DNA of 14,390 nt from Eubacteriaceae bacterium UBA1433. Its GTDB lineage: Bacteria; Bacillota; Clostridia; Eubacteriales; UBA1433. Positions 1 through 5,907 of the stretch are shown here, one piece after another. Positions within the stretch are counted from its first letter, which is position 1, and each line of letters begins with the position of its first letter. Made by a program: the position numbers and the translations under genes. The stretch covers positions 21,670 through 36,059 of the forward strand of contig DCTT01000011.1 in the NCBI GenBank assembly GCA_002329295.1, read 5' to 3'. A model generated the notes under the pieces. The model worked only from the letters and a program-made list of their open reading frames with translations, did not search any database and was not told the origin of the DNA.

Positions 1-536
1 TTGCCGGTGAATCCCAGGCAAGAACGCGTTATACTTATTATGCATCCCAGGCAAAAAAAGAAGGCTATGTGCAAATATCCGATATTTTTACGGAAACCGC
101 TGAAAACGAAAAGGAGCATGCAAAACGCTTTTATAAGTTTCTCGTAGAAGAAATGGAAGACGAAGTGGTAGAAATCACCGCCGACTTCCCGGTAAATTTG
201 CAGGACACCAAGGCCAACTTAAAAGCAGCGGCAGCAGGCGAACACGAAGAAACCACCATTCTCTATCCTCAGTTTGCCAAAGTGGCCGAAGAAGAAGGCT
301 TCCCCGCTATTGCTGCAGTATTCAGATTTATTGCCGATGCGGAAGCAAGCCACGAAAAAAGATTTTTGAAATTGTTGAAAAACATCGAAACCGGCAAAGT
401 CTTTGAAAAAGACACAGAAGTAGAATGGAAATGCGGCAACTGCGGATACATTACAACAGGCAAAGTTGCTCCGGCACTATGTCCCGCTTGCGCACACGAA
501 CAAAAATATTTTGAAGTATTTAAAGAAACTTATTAA
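1..536 (+). CDS. rbr: Rubrerythrin (5' end outside window)
   Basis: Non-haem di-iron peroxidase that reduces hydrogen peroxide in the cytoplasm of anaerobes, taking electrons through its own rubredoxin domain. The frame is open from base 3 and reads FAGESQARTRY at the edge, the first iron-binding helix of the family. Further di-iron ligand motifs follow: ETAENEKEH, then GEHEE, then ADAEASHEKR. The last ~45 residues form a rubredoxin-like domain with two CxxC pairs (CGNC and CPAC). About 178 residues are visible; family members are usually about 190-195, so only some 15 N-terminal residues are missing. A GTG at position 69 is inside the first helix region and is not a real start. The promoter lies outside the window. 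Identification is firm from the motif order; the peroxidase role is family knowledge. Confidence 0.96.
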   Translation, partial: AGESQARTRYTYYASQAKKEGYVQISDIFTETAENEKEHAKRFYKFLVEEMEDEVVEITADFPVNLQDTKANLKAAAAGEHEETTILYPQFAKVAEEEGFPAIAAVFRFIADAEASHEKRFLKLLKNIETGKVFEKDTEVEWKCGNCGYITTGKVAPALCPACAHEQKYFEVFKETY

Positions 537-570
537 TCTTTCCCTGCGATTGTATCAATTTGATTTCTTT

Positions 571-605
571 AAAAAAGGACAGGATATTCATCCTGTCTTT
601 TTTTT
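571..605. terminator. Bidirectional intrinsic terminator
   Basis: Perfect 8-bp stem GACAGGAT / ATCCTGTC (578-585 with 590-597) around a 4-base loop, with a run of A on the left and eight T on the right. It ends the rubrerythrin transcript on the plus strand and, read on the minus strand, also has a T-rich tail that can stop the hydrolase gene ending at 700. Confidence 0.9.
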
Positions 606-699
606 GCTGTATTTTTTCATCTGTTTGCATCCTTTGAAATCATGTTTGTTTACTCGTACAAACAGCTATTTTTGTCCATCTTTTTTATCGCCAAACGCA

Positions 700-1254
700 T
701 TAACGTGCAAACATTTCACAAAGTTCGTCTACCGTATACACCTTTGCATCATAGGTGTTTTTCAAATATTCAATCCCCGAAAGATAATCCTCTTCGGTAA
801 AGCTGTCCGTAGCATCGCTGGCCACTACCACATGATAACCCAACTGATACGCATCCGCTGCCGTATGACGCACACACATATGCGTATGCAACCCGGTCAT
901 AATCACCGTATCAATTTTCAATTCTCTCAACAACAAATCTAAATCCGTGTAAAAAAATCCGCTGTATCTTCTTTTCGGCACCACAAAGTCTTTGTCTGAA
1001 AGCGCCAATTGCGGAATGACCTTTGCACCCTCTGTCCCCACAATGGCATGTTCTCCCCAAAATTTGCATTCCATATCAATGCCTTTTAAATGCGCATCAT
1101 TGCAAAAGATAACCGCTACGCCATGTTTCCTGGCCTCTTCGAGCAATTTGGCGGTTTTGTCCACAATCGCCAATCCGCGATCGCATTTCAACGCACCTGT
1201 AACAAAGTCGTTTAACATGTCTACAACAAGAATCGCTGTTTTTTTATTCTCCAT
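700..1254 (-). CDS. Isochorismatase-family cysteine hydrolase
   Basis: Cytoplasmic hydrolase of the isochorismatase/nicotinamidase superfamily, 184 residues, a normal size. The expected catalytic triad is visible: D12 in the strand AILVVDMLNDF, K94 in VVPKRRYSGF, and C127 in GLHTHMCVRHTAADA. D53 and H55 (FCNDAH) and H69 are placed like the metal ligands of nicotinamidases. The substrate cannot be told from sequence; nicotinamide, another amide or an isochorismate-like compound are all possible, and the neighbours give no pathway hint. The start is fixed by a GGAGG site (1260-1264) five bases before the ATG, and a good promoter lies just upstream. It is monocistronic: the next gene upstream on this strand ends at 1422 and has its own promoter. 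Confidence 0.9.
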   Translation of the reverse strand: MENKKTAILVVDMLNDFVTGALKCDRGLAIVDKTAKLLEEARKHGVAVIFCNDAHLKGIDMECKFWGEHAIVGTEGAKVIPQLALSDKDFVVPKRRYSGFFYTDLDLLLRELKIDTVIMTGLHTHMCVRHTAADAYQLGYHVVVASDATDSFTEEDYLSGIEYLKNTYDAKVYTVDELCEMFAR

Positions 1255-1288
1255 CTTTTCCTCCTTCTATTCTGCTTTTGTTATATAA

Positions 1289-1317
1289 ATCATACTCTAA
1301 AAAAAAGATGATTGCAA
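1289..1317 (-). promoter_or_regulatory. Sigma-A-type promoter of the isochorismatase-family gene
   Basis: On the minus strand a TTGCAA -35 box (1312-1317) and a TATGAT -10 box (1289-1294) are separated by exactly 17 bases. The expected start leaves a short leader of roughly 25-30 bases carrying the GGAGG site. Confidence 0.7.
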
Positions 1318-1374
1318 GTAAGAAGCCTGCCGCCAAACAATCACTTGTTATTTTATCGCTATTTTTGCCTTGAC

Positions 1375-1396
1375 AAAACGATGTCGCTACATCGCT
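1375..1396 (-). terminator. Weak hairpin, possible terminator of the XpaC-like gene
   Basis: On the minus strand a 6-bp stem CGATGT / ACATCG (1379-1394) with a 4-base loop is followed by only four T. It lies about 25 bases beyond the stop of the XpaC-like gene. The stem and U-tract are both short, so this is a weak call. Confidence 0.3.
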
Positions 1397-1421
1397 ATTC
1401 TTTCAAAAACATCTATGCCTC

Positions 1422-2294
1422 TTAAGACGGTGTTTTTTCTTTATTTTTTTCGATATAAAATTTTCGAATATCATCCGTCAGCAATCCGTCTGATGCCAAA
1501 ATATTTTCAAGAGCCGAAAGTTCTGCCGAAATGTTCATAGAGGTGCTTTGATAGGTATTTTCACAAATTTGATAAAAGCCTTGCTTGATAGAAGTAATCC
1601 CGCTATGAATATCTTCTTTCAGCTTTTGTTCTCTTTCCAGTCCCAAGTTGCTCTTCTCCAAATTCAAGTAAGTATTAAGAAGCGAAGTAAGCGTCGGCAA
1701 ATAATAGGTTTCAATTTTTTTAATCCGCTGCGGATCAATTCTTCTCATTTCTTTGTTTTGATAAATTTCTCGGATAATCTTTTCAATGTCTTGCACATCT
1801 TTTTTCAGCGCCGCATCGTTGATTTTATCTGCCAAAGCACTGAAAGGAAATTCTTTTTTCGGGATTTTTTCTTTCTTTTGCGACTTCTTTTCTTTTGCTT
1901 TTGGTTCTTCGCCTACCACGCTTTGCTTGCTGCGAGACAAAAAAACCAGCAACGTCACTGAAACAGCAACATAAAGTATTGCTGTGGCAATTTTCCCCGC
2001 CAACCCAGCACTCAAAAACAATAACGCCGCCGAATAGGTAAGAACAAGAAGATACCATCCCGGAAAAGTCTGCCTTTTCCCGCTTAAACGGCGTTCTAAA
2101 AATAGCAGCGTAAAGCCGAGACCGAAAAACAACAGACTCATAACGGCCATAGAACCCATCGCTTCAAAAAAAGTTAAATTCATGTCGTTTCTTCTAATGT
2201 GCCCAAAAGCGCCCATAAGATTATAGACAATCCCCAAAATAAATGAAAAACCTGCCAGCATCTTTAAAACAATCGGTTCCATTCTTCGAAACAT
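1422..2294 (-). CDS. XpaC-like membrane protein (5-bromo-4-chloroindolyl phosphate hydrolysis family)
   Basis: Function unknown. 290 residues from the chosen start. The N-terminal half has four hydrophobic segments (about 8-31, 45-67, 80-98 and 101-120), followed by a very lysine-rich linker (about 123-147) and a soluble helical domain (about 150-280). That domain contains YYLPTL at 197-202 followed by a leucine-rich helix, which resembles the YLPTT region of XpaC/Halogen_Hydrol proteins. The open frame extends to 2336, but that upstream ATG abuts the -10 box of the promoter at 2328-2356 and would not be transcribed; the ATG at 2294 has an AGGAG site about 11 bases before it. XpaC genes are often next to telA-type tellurite resistance genes; none is present here. 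The family name records an old indicator phenotype, not a known reaction. Confidence 0.65.
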   Translation of the reverse strand: MFRRMEPIVLKMLAGFSFILGIVYNLMGAFGHIRRNDMNLTFFEAMGSMAVMSLLFFGLGFTLLFLERRLSGKRQTFPGWYLLVLTYSAALLFLSAGLAGKIATAILYVAVSVTLLVFLSRSKQSVVGEEPKAKEKKSQKKEKIPKKEFPFSALADKINDAALKKDVQDIEKIIREIYQNKEMRRIDPQRIKKIETYYLPTLTSLLNTYLNLEKSNLGLEREQKLKEDIHSGITSIKQGFYQICENTYQSTSMNISAELSALENILASDGLLTDDIRKFYIEKNKEKTPS

Positions 2295-2327
2295 CTTTTG
2301 TGTTTCTCCTTTTATGTTGATATATAT

Positions 2328-2356
2328 ATTGTACATCGCTGCACAACTTTCGGCAA
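2328..2356 (-). promoter_or_regulatory. Promoter of the XpaC-like gene; decides its start
   Basis: Minus strand TTGCCG (2351-2356), 17 bases, TACAAT (2328-2333). The ATG at 2334-2336 touches the upstream edge of the -10 box, so the longest open frame cannot be the translated one. The AGGAG-preceded ATG at 2294 fits a leader of roughly 25-30 bases. Confidence 0.65.
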
Positions 2357-2486
2357 CCGTTTTCGTCTGTTTCCTGCACGACCCTGTTGGTTTTCAAAAA
2401 TGTGCCCTGTATTCCTCTGCTTCTTTTGCATTGTATTAGCGTCTTAAAAAACAAACCTGTTACAGCAACTACGGACATTATAGCAC

Positions 2487-2514
2487 AAAAAAAAGTCCGC
2501 CTTTGCGGACTTTT
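2487..2514 (-). terminator. Terminator of the tRNA-Ser gene
   Basis: A perfect 10-bp stem AAAAGTCCGC / GCGGACTTTT (2491-2500 with 2505-2514) around a 4-base loop. On the minus strand it is followed by an unbroken T tract, starting nine bases after the CCA end of the tRNA. The plus strand also shows a short T run, so weak two-way activity is possible. Confidence 0.88.
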
Positions 2515-2522
2515 GTTTCAAC

Positions 2523-2611
2523 TGGCGGAGAAGGTGGGATTCGAACCCACGAGCCCTTTCGGACTACACGATTTCCAGTCGTGCTCGTTATGACCACTTC
2601 GATACTTCTCC
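2523..2611 (-). tRNA. tRNA-Ser (anticodon GGA)
   Basis: An 89-base tRNA on the minus strand with CCA encoded in the gene (2523-2525). The acceptor stem GGAGAAG / CTTCTCC pairs perfectly and the discriminator base is G, as expected for serine. The anticodon stem CACGA / TCGTG closes a 7-base loop whose middle bases read GGA (2574-2576), decoding UCC and UCU. A long variable arm typical of serine tRNAs lies between the anticodon and T arms, and the T arm GTGGG / CCCAC encloses TTCGAAT. It is a single-gene transcription unit with its own consensus promoter and terminator. Confidence 0.97.
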
Positions 2612-2615
2612 GAAT

Positions 2616-2635
2616 AATGCGCTTTTATGCGCATT
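2616..2635 (-). other. Hairpin in the 5' leader of the tRNA precursor
   Basis: Perfect 7-bp inverted repeat AATGCGC / GCGCATT around a 6-base loop, lying between the promoter and the mature tRNA 5' end and ending four bases before it. It would form a small leader hairpin on the precursor, next to the RNase P cleavage point. Whether it matters is unknown. Confidence 0.55.
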
Positions 2636-2639
2636 CTTT

Positions 2640-2668
2640 ATTATACTGACCGTTTTGATTCTTGTCAA
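2640..2668 (-). promoter_or_regulatory. Consensus promoter of tRNA-Ser
   Basis: Exact consensus on the minus strand: TTGACA (2663-2668), 17 bases, TATAAT (2640-2645), followed by the tRNA 28 bases downstream. This is as strong a sigma-A promoter as sequence alone can show. Confidence 0.92.
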
Positions 2669-2686
2669 TTGCAACTTACAAGCAAT

Positions 2687-2716
2687 AAAAAAAGCTTATA
2701 TCCATGGATATAAGCT
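2687..2716 (-). terminator. Terminator after yhaM, a 24-bp perfect palindrome
   Basis: Positions 2693-2716 are a perfect 24-base palindrome built on AGCTTATATCCA and its complement, giving a ~10-bp stem with a CATG loop. On the minus strand it runs into at least seven T. It begins eight bases after the yhaM stop codon. Confidence 0.85.
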
Positions 2717-2724
2717 CGATGTCA

Positions 2725-3672
2725 TCATTTTTCCTCACCGAATTTATAGAGCGATCTATTTTCCAAGGCATAAATTCTTTGGGTAAATTCGCCGTTTTGC
2801 ACCAAAGACAACGCTTCTTCCATCTGAAACATGCGCGCGTCCATAACATCTAAATAATACAACACTTCCGCCTCGGCAATCATCGGCATCTTGGGACTGC
2901 CGTATTCGGCAAAATAATGATGCGACAGCAAACAATGCTTTAACGCCATAGTCGCTTCGCTTTTTTCCAACTGCAATTGCTGCGCTTTTTTATCTATCAT
3001 ACAAATTCCTTGAATAATGTGTCCCAACAGCTTGCCCTCTTGCGAATACTCCACAGGAATACCATACTCATTTAATGCAATTTCTTCCAGTTTGCCGATA
3101 TCATGCAAAATCACTGCTGCATAAAGCAAATCTTTGTTTAAGTACGGATAGATGTCCACTACTGCCTTGGCATGTCTGAGAATGGTGTGGGTATGATATA
3201 AGAGCCCGCTTCGGTAGGCATGATGCATTTGTTTTGCGCCGGGAAAAATCAATAACCGCTCTTTATAATCGGCAAGAATACCGCAAACAATCTCGCGCAA
3301 TGCTTCGATTTCTATTTTGGCAGCTGCGGTATAAATTTGTTCATACATTTCGGCAGCATCCATCGGCGCCGAGGCATAAAGCGCTTCGATTACTTCTTTA
3401 TCGGGAGATTCTATCAACTTCATGCTTTCGACAATGATTTGCATTTTTCCGTTGTATTCATCTACCTTTCCGCCGATTTTTGCCACTTTGCCCGGTTGAA
3501 ACAGATCCGTATCCACTTGGTCGCCGTTCCAGATTTTGCCATTGATTACGGCAGAACGATCTTTCACTACCAAATCCACATAGGTCTTATTGTTGCTGGC
3601 GGTTTTTTTCACGATTTTATCAATCAACACAACGGCGGTAAAGTTTTGTCCGACTTTCAAATCAATTAACAT
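2725..3672 (-). CDS. yhaM: 3'-5' exoribonuclease, YhaM family
   Basis: Cytoplasmic 3'-to-5' exoribonuclease involved in RNA decay, 315 residues, the normal length. The first ~85 residues form an OB-fold nucleic-acid-binding domain (VGQNFTAVVLIDKI, then KDRSAVINGKIW and GGKVDEYNGKMQI). From about 120 onward comes an HD-type metal-dependent domain: H160 in GLLYHTHT, H190-D191 in AVILHDIGKLEE, H251-H252 in LLSHHY, and D275/D278 in LDVMDARM. The start is supported by an AGGAG site five bases before the ATG. It lies 17 bases downstream of the divIC-like gene on the same strand with no terminator or clear promoter between, so the two are probably cotranscribed. Known YhaM proteins act as hexamers and prefer Mn2+; that is family knowledge. 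Confidence 0.93.
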   Translation of the reverse strand: MLIDLKVGQNFTAVVLIDKIVKKTASNNKTYVDLVVKDRSAVINGKIWNGDQVDTDLFQPGKVAKIGGKVDEYNGKMQIIVESMKLIESPDKEVIEALYASAPMDAAEMYEQIYTAAAKIEIEALREIVCGILADYKERLLIFPGAKQMHHAYRSGLLYHTHTILRHAKAVVDIYPYLNKDLLYAAVILHDIGKLEEIALNEYGIPVEYSQEGKLLGHIIQGICMIDKKAQQLQLEKSEATMALKHCLLSHHYFAEYGSPKMPMIAEAEVLYYLDVMDARMFQMEEALSLVQNGEFTQRIYALENRSLYKFGEEK

Positions 3673-3689
3673 GTCTTCTCCTGTGCAAA

Positions 3690-3995
3690 CTATTCTTGCG
3701 GCTCTTGCGGCTGTCTTAATATTAAAATTTTTTCGTCAGCTCTAATCAGCCCCAAATATTTTTTTGCAAGCTCTTCAATATATTGATCCGACTGTGCATT
3801 TTCCACAGTATGCTGTAAATTTTCGTAGTAAACCTTTTTTTCAGCCAATTCCTCCGCAAGACGGTCACGCCGGGCAACCAACTTGTGATAGCTGATTTCC
3901 AAAGAAATAAATTGATAGACAATATAAAGAATCCCGATAATCAGCACAATCATCAGCGGTCTATTATAGGTGCGGCTTCTCTTTTTCTTATCCAT
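3690..3995 (-). CDS. DivIC/FtsB-like septum formation initiator
   Basis: Small bitopic membrane protein of the divisome, predicted to bridge FtsL and FtsQ/DivIB at the septum. 101 residues from the chosen start: a basic cytoplasmic tail (DKKKRSRTYNR), one transmembrane helix at about 13-32, a periplasm-side coiled coil at about 38-72, and the conserved C-terminal stretch YIEELAKKYLGLIRADEKI that identifies the family. An upstream TTG at 4055 keeps the frame open for 20 more residues, but the ATG at 3995 has an AGGA site at the right distance and gives the usual topology. A TATAAT sits upstream near 4036 without a convincing -35 box, so the promoter is uncertain. It heads a two-gene unit with yhaM. 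Confidence 0.85.
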   Translation of the reverse strand: MDKKKRSRTYNRPLMIVLIIGILYIVYQFISLEISYHKLVARRDRLAEELAEKKVYYENLQHTVENAQSDQYIEELAKKYLGLIRADEKILILRQPQEPQE

Positions 3996-4177
3996 TGTTC
4001 TATCCTGCGACTTGTTATTATTCTCTGCTGTTTTTATTATATATGAAACCGCCAAAAAATGGAATCACCAAATGCCTTTGAAGCTTTTGGCAGCCTTTGA
4101 ATTAAATTACTCACCTTTTGTGGTAATTTTTGAAGATTCACTTGGTTTTTTTTAAAAACGTTTTATTATTAAAGTAG

Positions 4178-4703
4178 CAGCAATATACAAAGGTAACAAA
4201 ATATCTTGTCAACGATGGGCAAGATCAAATCGTTGAAATTGAAAAACTCTTGACCCGCACTATTTTCAACGATGGCTCCAAAGAAGAAAAATATCTTCGC
4301 GAAGCCATCATTACCCCTATGGCAACGCTTGAGAAAACCGGAACTGCTTCTAATTATAGTGTTCGTTTGAGAGCAGGTGCAAATTACGATGTAGTTCATG
4401 TAGGTTTCGTAGACTACTTTAAAGTTACAAAATTTTGGGCAGCCGGAACACTCTTAGACGGTCAGTGCAGAATGACTCGTTTGACAAGCTGGCGTCATGC
4501 TCGCGGCCCCGGTTCCGACTCGTACCCTGTTTACGACGACAGCTATCTGACTCCCTGTCAATAACCAAACATATAGCAAGTATACGGGTTTTACTCGCTA
4601 TGTTGACCCCGACGGTTTGAATGAAGTATTTGTGCAAAGTACATTGACGTATACACGCGGTTCTGGCACCTCTAACTACACATTGCGGATGGATATTAAC
4701 TAA
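4178..4703 (+). pseudogene. Broken remnant of a repeat-containing, probably exported protein
   Basis: Not recognised as a named family. Frame 2 is open from just after a TAG at 4175-4177 to a stop at 4562-4564 but has no ATG with a ribosome binding site. At that stop the coding signal moves to frame 3 and continues to TAA at 4701-4703. Removing one C from the CCC run near 4553-4555 joins the two into one reading, with ...DDSYLTP running into VNNQTYSKYTGF. The product has two similar units: each begins Y-x-KVTK (YTKVTK, YFKVTK) and each ends with a matching motif (GTASNYSVRL, GTSNYTLRM). This suggests tandem beta-rich repeats as seen in secreted Gram-positive proteins. No signal peptide or start is left. 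A second frame change may lie in the AAAA run at 4198-4201, because the upstream codons read plausibly in frame 1. A sequencing error at the CCC run is an alternative. Confidence 0.6.
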
Positions 4704-4723
4704 ACGCCAACGGCTGCAGATAA

Positions 4724-4752
4724 GGTTTATTGCCACACCATAGCAATAAACC
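4724..4752 (+). promoter_or_regulatory. Perfect 10-bp inverted repeat over a promoter (candidate operator)
   Basis: GGTTTATTGC (4724-4733) and GCAATAAACC (4743-4752) are perfect inverted copies separated by nine bases. No T tract follows on either strand, so it does not look like a terminator. The repeat spans the -35 box and most of the spacer of the promoter driving the membrane protein at 4795, the position of a typical repressor operator. The binding protein is not known and no regulator gene is adjacent. Confidence 0.5.
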
Positions 4753-4759
4753 CTATATT
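4730..4759 (+). promoter_or_regulatory. Promoter of the four-helix membrane protein
   Basis: TTGCCA (4730-4735), 18 bases, TATATT (4754-4759); each box matches consensus at five of six positions. The expected start is about 30 bases before the ATG and leaves room for the GGAGG site. Confidence 0.6.
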
Positions 4760-4794
4760 GCTCGTATGCAAATACTTCGTTCTTGGAGGTACGA

Positions 4795-5205
4795 ATGAAT
4801 AAAAATGTTGTTTTGACAAAAATTTTGCTTGCTATTCTTGCGGTGGGATTTTTGTGTGCTGTTGAATTTTTTATTTTGTCCAATCGAGTTGAAACAAGCA
4901 ATATCAGCCTTGGATATACATCTAAAATTTTATTGATAGAATTTACAGCGCTGTTGTTGGGTCTGCTTTTTTCTTATGACCATCTACGGACTTGGCGCGC
5001 AAAAGGCGCATTCAAAGTCTGTTGGAGCTATTTGCTTCTCGCCGCTGTTCTGATCTTCCTTCGCATTCCCAATCCTTTCCTCATCGCCACTCCACTGGGG
5101 TTACTTGCACGCTACAGTTTGGCAAGTATCTCTATCATGGCTTTAGTATGGTATTTTATCTTTCATGCGCTCTATAAAGAAACCGTCCGGCATAATAAGT
5201 TTTAA
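4795..5205 (+). CDS. Four-helix integral membrane protein of unknown function
   Basis: Not recognised. 136 residues with four hydrophobic segments, at about residues 6-27, 41-59, 71-90 and 101-124, and a short basic C-terminus (KETVRHNKF). A positively charged loop (DHLRTWRAKGAFK) separates helices two and three. No catalytic or metal-binding motif is visible. The open frame starts at a TTG at 4783, but that codon overlaps the GGAGG site itself (4785-4789); the ATG at 4795, five bases after it, is the start. The gene has its own promoter overlapped by an inverted repeat, and its own terminator. It stands alone on the plus strand next to a decayed gene, between two minus-strand operons, which suggests accessory rather than core status. 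Confidence 0.75.
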   Translation: MNKNVVLTKILLAILAVGFLCAVEFFILSNRVETSNISLGYTSKILLIEFTALLLGLLFSYDHLRTWRAKGAFKVCWSYLLLAAVLIFLRIPNPFLIATPLGLLARYSLASISIMALVWYFIFHALYKETVRHNKF

Positions 5206-5222
5206 CAGCTCCTGCCGTAAAT

Positions 5223-5248
5223 AAAAGAACGCTCCCACGTTCTTTTTT
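5223..5248. terminator. Bidirectional terminator between the membrane protein gene and rpe
   Basis: Perfect 9-bp stem AAAAGAACG / CGTTCTTTT (5223-5231 with 5238-5246), loop CTCCCA, T run on the plus strand and four T on the minus strand from within the stem. It separates converging transcripts ending at 5205 (+) and 5252 (-). Confidence 0.88.
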
Positions 5249-5251
5249 CGT

Positions 5252-5902
5252 TTATTCAGTTTGCACTGCGGTTGCGCGCAATTTTTGAATATTTTGCGCC
5301 TTATCACCTTTAAAGATATACGAGCCTGCCACCAACACATCGGCTCCGGCTTTGATTGCCGCCTTTGCGGTTTGATCGGTTATTCCCCCGTCCACCTGCA
5401 AATGAATGTTGCGACCACCAATCATTTCTCGAACCCTTTGAATGCGCTCAACGGAACCATCCATAAAGCTTTGTCCGCCAAAGCCGGGCTCTACACTCAT
5501 AATCATAATCATATCGATCTTATCGATATATTGCTCCAACACCGCCGTATCGGTCTTGGGCTTAATGGTAATGCCTGCTTTGATATTCAACGAGCGAATC
5601 ATTTCTAAACACTTGTGGATATCGTCATTGGACTCGTGATGCACCGCAATCATATAAGGGTTGCTTTGAGCAAACTTCTCGATGTATTCACTGGGTTTTT
5701 CAAGCATCAAATGCACATCCAACGGCAGGGCGGTATACTTTGCGATATTTTTTACCTGATCCGGTCCAAAAGTGATATTGGGCACAAAATGCCCGTCCAT
5801 AATATCCAGATGCAACCAGTCGGCGCCTGCCAAAGATAATTCTTCCAATTCCTGTTTTAAAATACCGAAATCTGCGCTGAGAAGTGAAGGGGATATAATC
5901 AT
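5252..5902 (-). CDS. rpe: Ribulose-phosphate 3-epimerase
   Basis: Cytoplasmic TIM-barrel enzyme interconverting ribulose 5-phosphate and xylulose 5-phosphate in the pentose phosphate pathway. 216 residues, full length. Family signatures are all present: ISPSLLSADF at the N-terminus, LHLDIMDGHFVPN with metal-binding H31 and catalytic D33, H64 in LDVHLM, MSVEPGFGGQ at 135-144 for the flexible loop, and D171 in LQVDGGI, the second catalytic acid/base. The start is supported by a GGAGT site seven bases before the ATG, partly within the upstream gene. Only five bases separate it from the stop of the YabE-like gene, so both are transcribed from the promoter at 7080-7108. Confidence 0.97.
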   Translation of the reverse strand: MIISPSLLSADFGILKQELEELSLAGADWLHLDIMDGHFVPNITFGPDQVKNIAKYTALPLDVHLMLEKPSEYIEKFAQSNPYMIAVHHESNDDIHKCLEMIRSLNIKAGITIKPKTDTAVLEQYIDKIDMIMIMSVEPGFGGQSFMDGSVERIQRVREMIGGRNIHLQVDGGITDQTAKAAIKAGADVLVAGSYIFKGDKAQNIQKLRATAVQTE

Positions 5903-5907
5903 AGGCT

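Noticed and set aside
466..942. 158-codon plus-strand ORF
   Set aside because: It runs from the rubrerythrin gene through its terminator and into the complement of the hydrolase gene; no coding character or start site.
2387..2593. 68-codon plus-strand ORF containing EKVGFEPTSP
   Set aside because: It is read antisense across the tRNA-Ser gene; this peptide pattern is a common artefact of tRNA complements.
4104..4131. Stem AAATTAC / GTAATTT with a bulge, followed by a short T run
   Set aside because: Could be a weak plus-strand terminator, but no plus-strand gene ends upstream of it and the stem is AT-rich.
4072..4155. 27-codon plus-strand ORF starting MPLKLLAAFE
   Set aside because: No ribosome binding site, no promoter, and its end is a homopolymer tract; likely chance in AT-rich intergenic DNA.
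4178..4703. Programmed frameshift instead of a pseudogene
   Set aside because: There is no start codon with a ribosome binding site, and the CCC run is not a typical slippery heptamer; decay or a sequence error is simpler.
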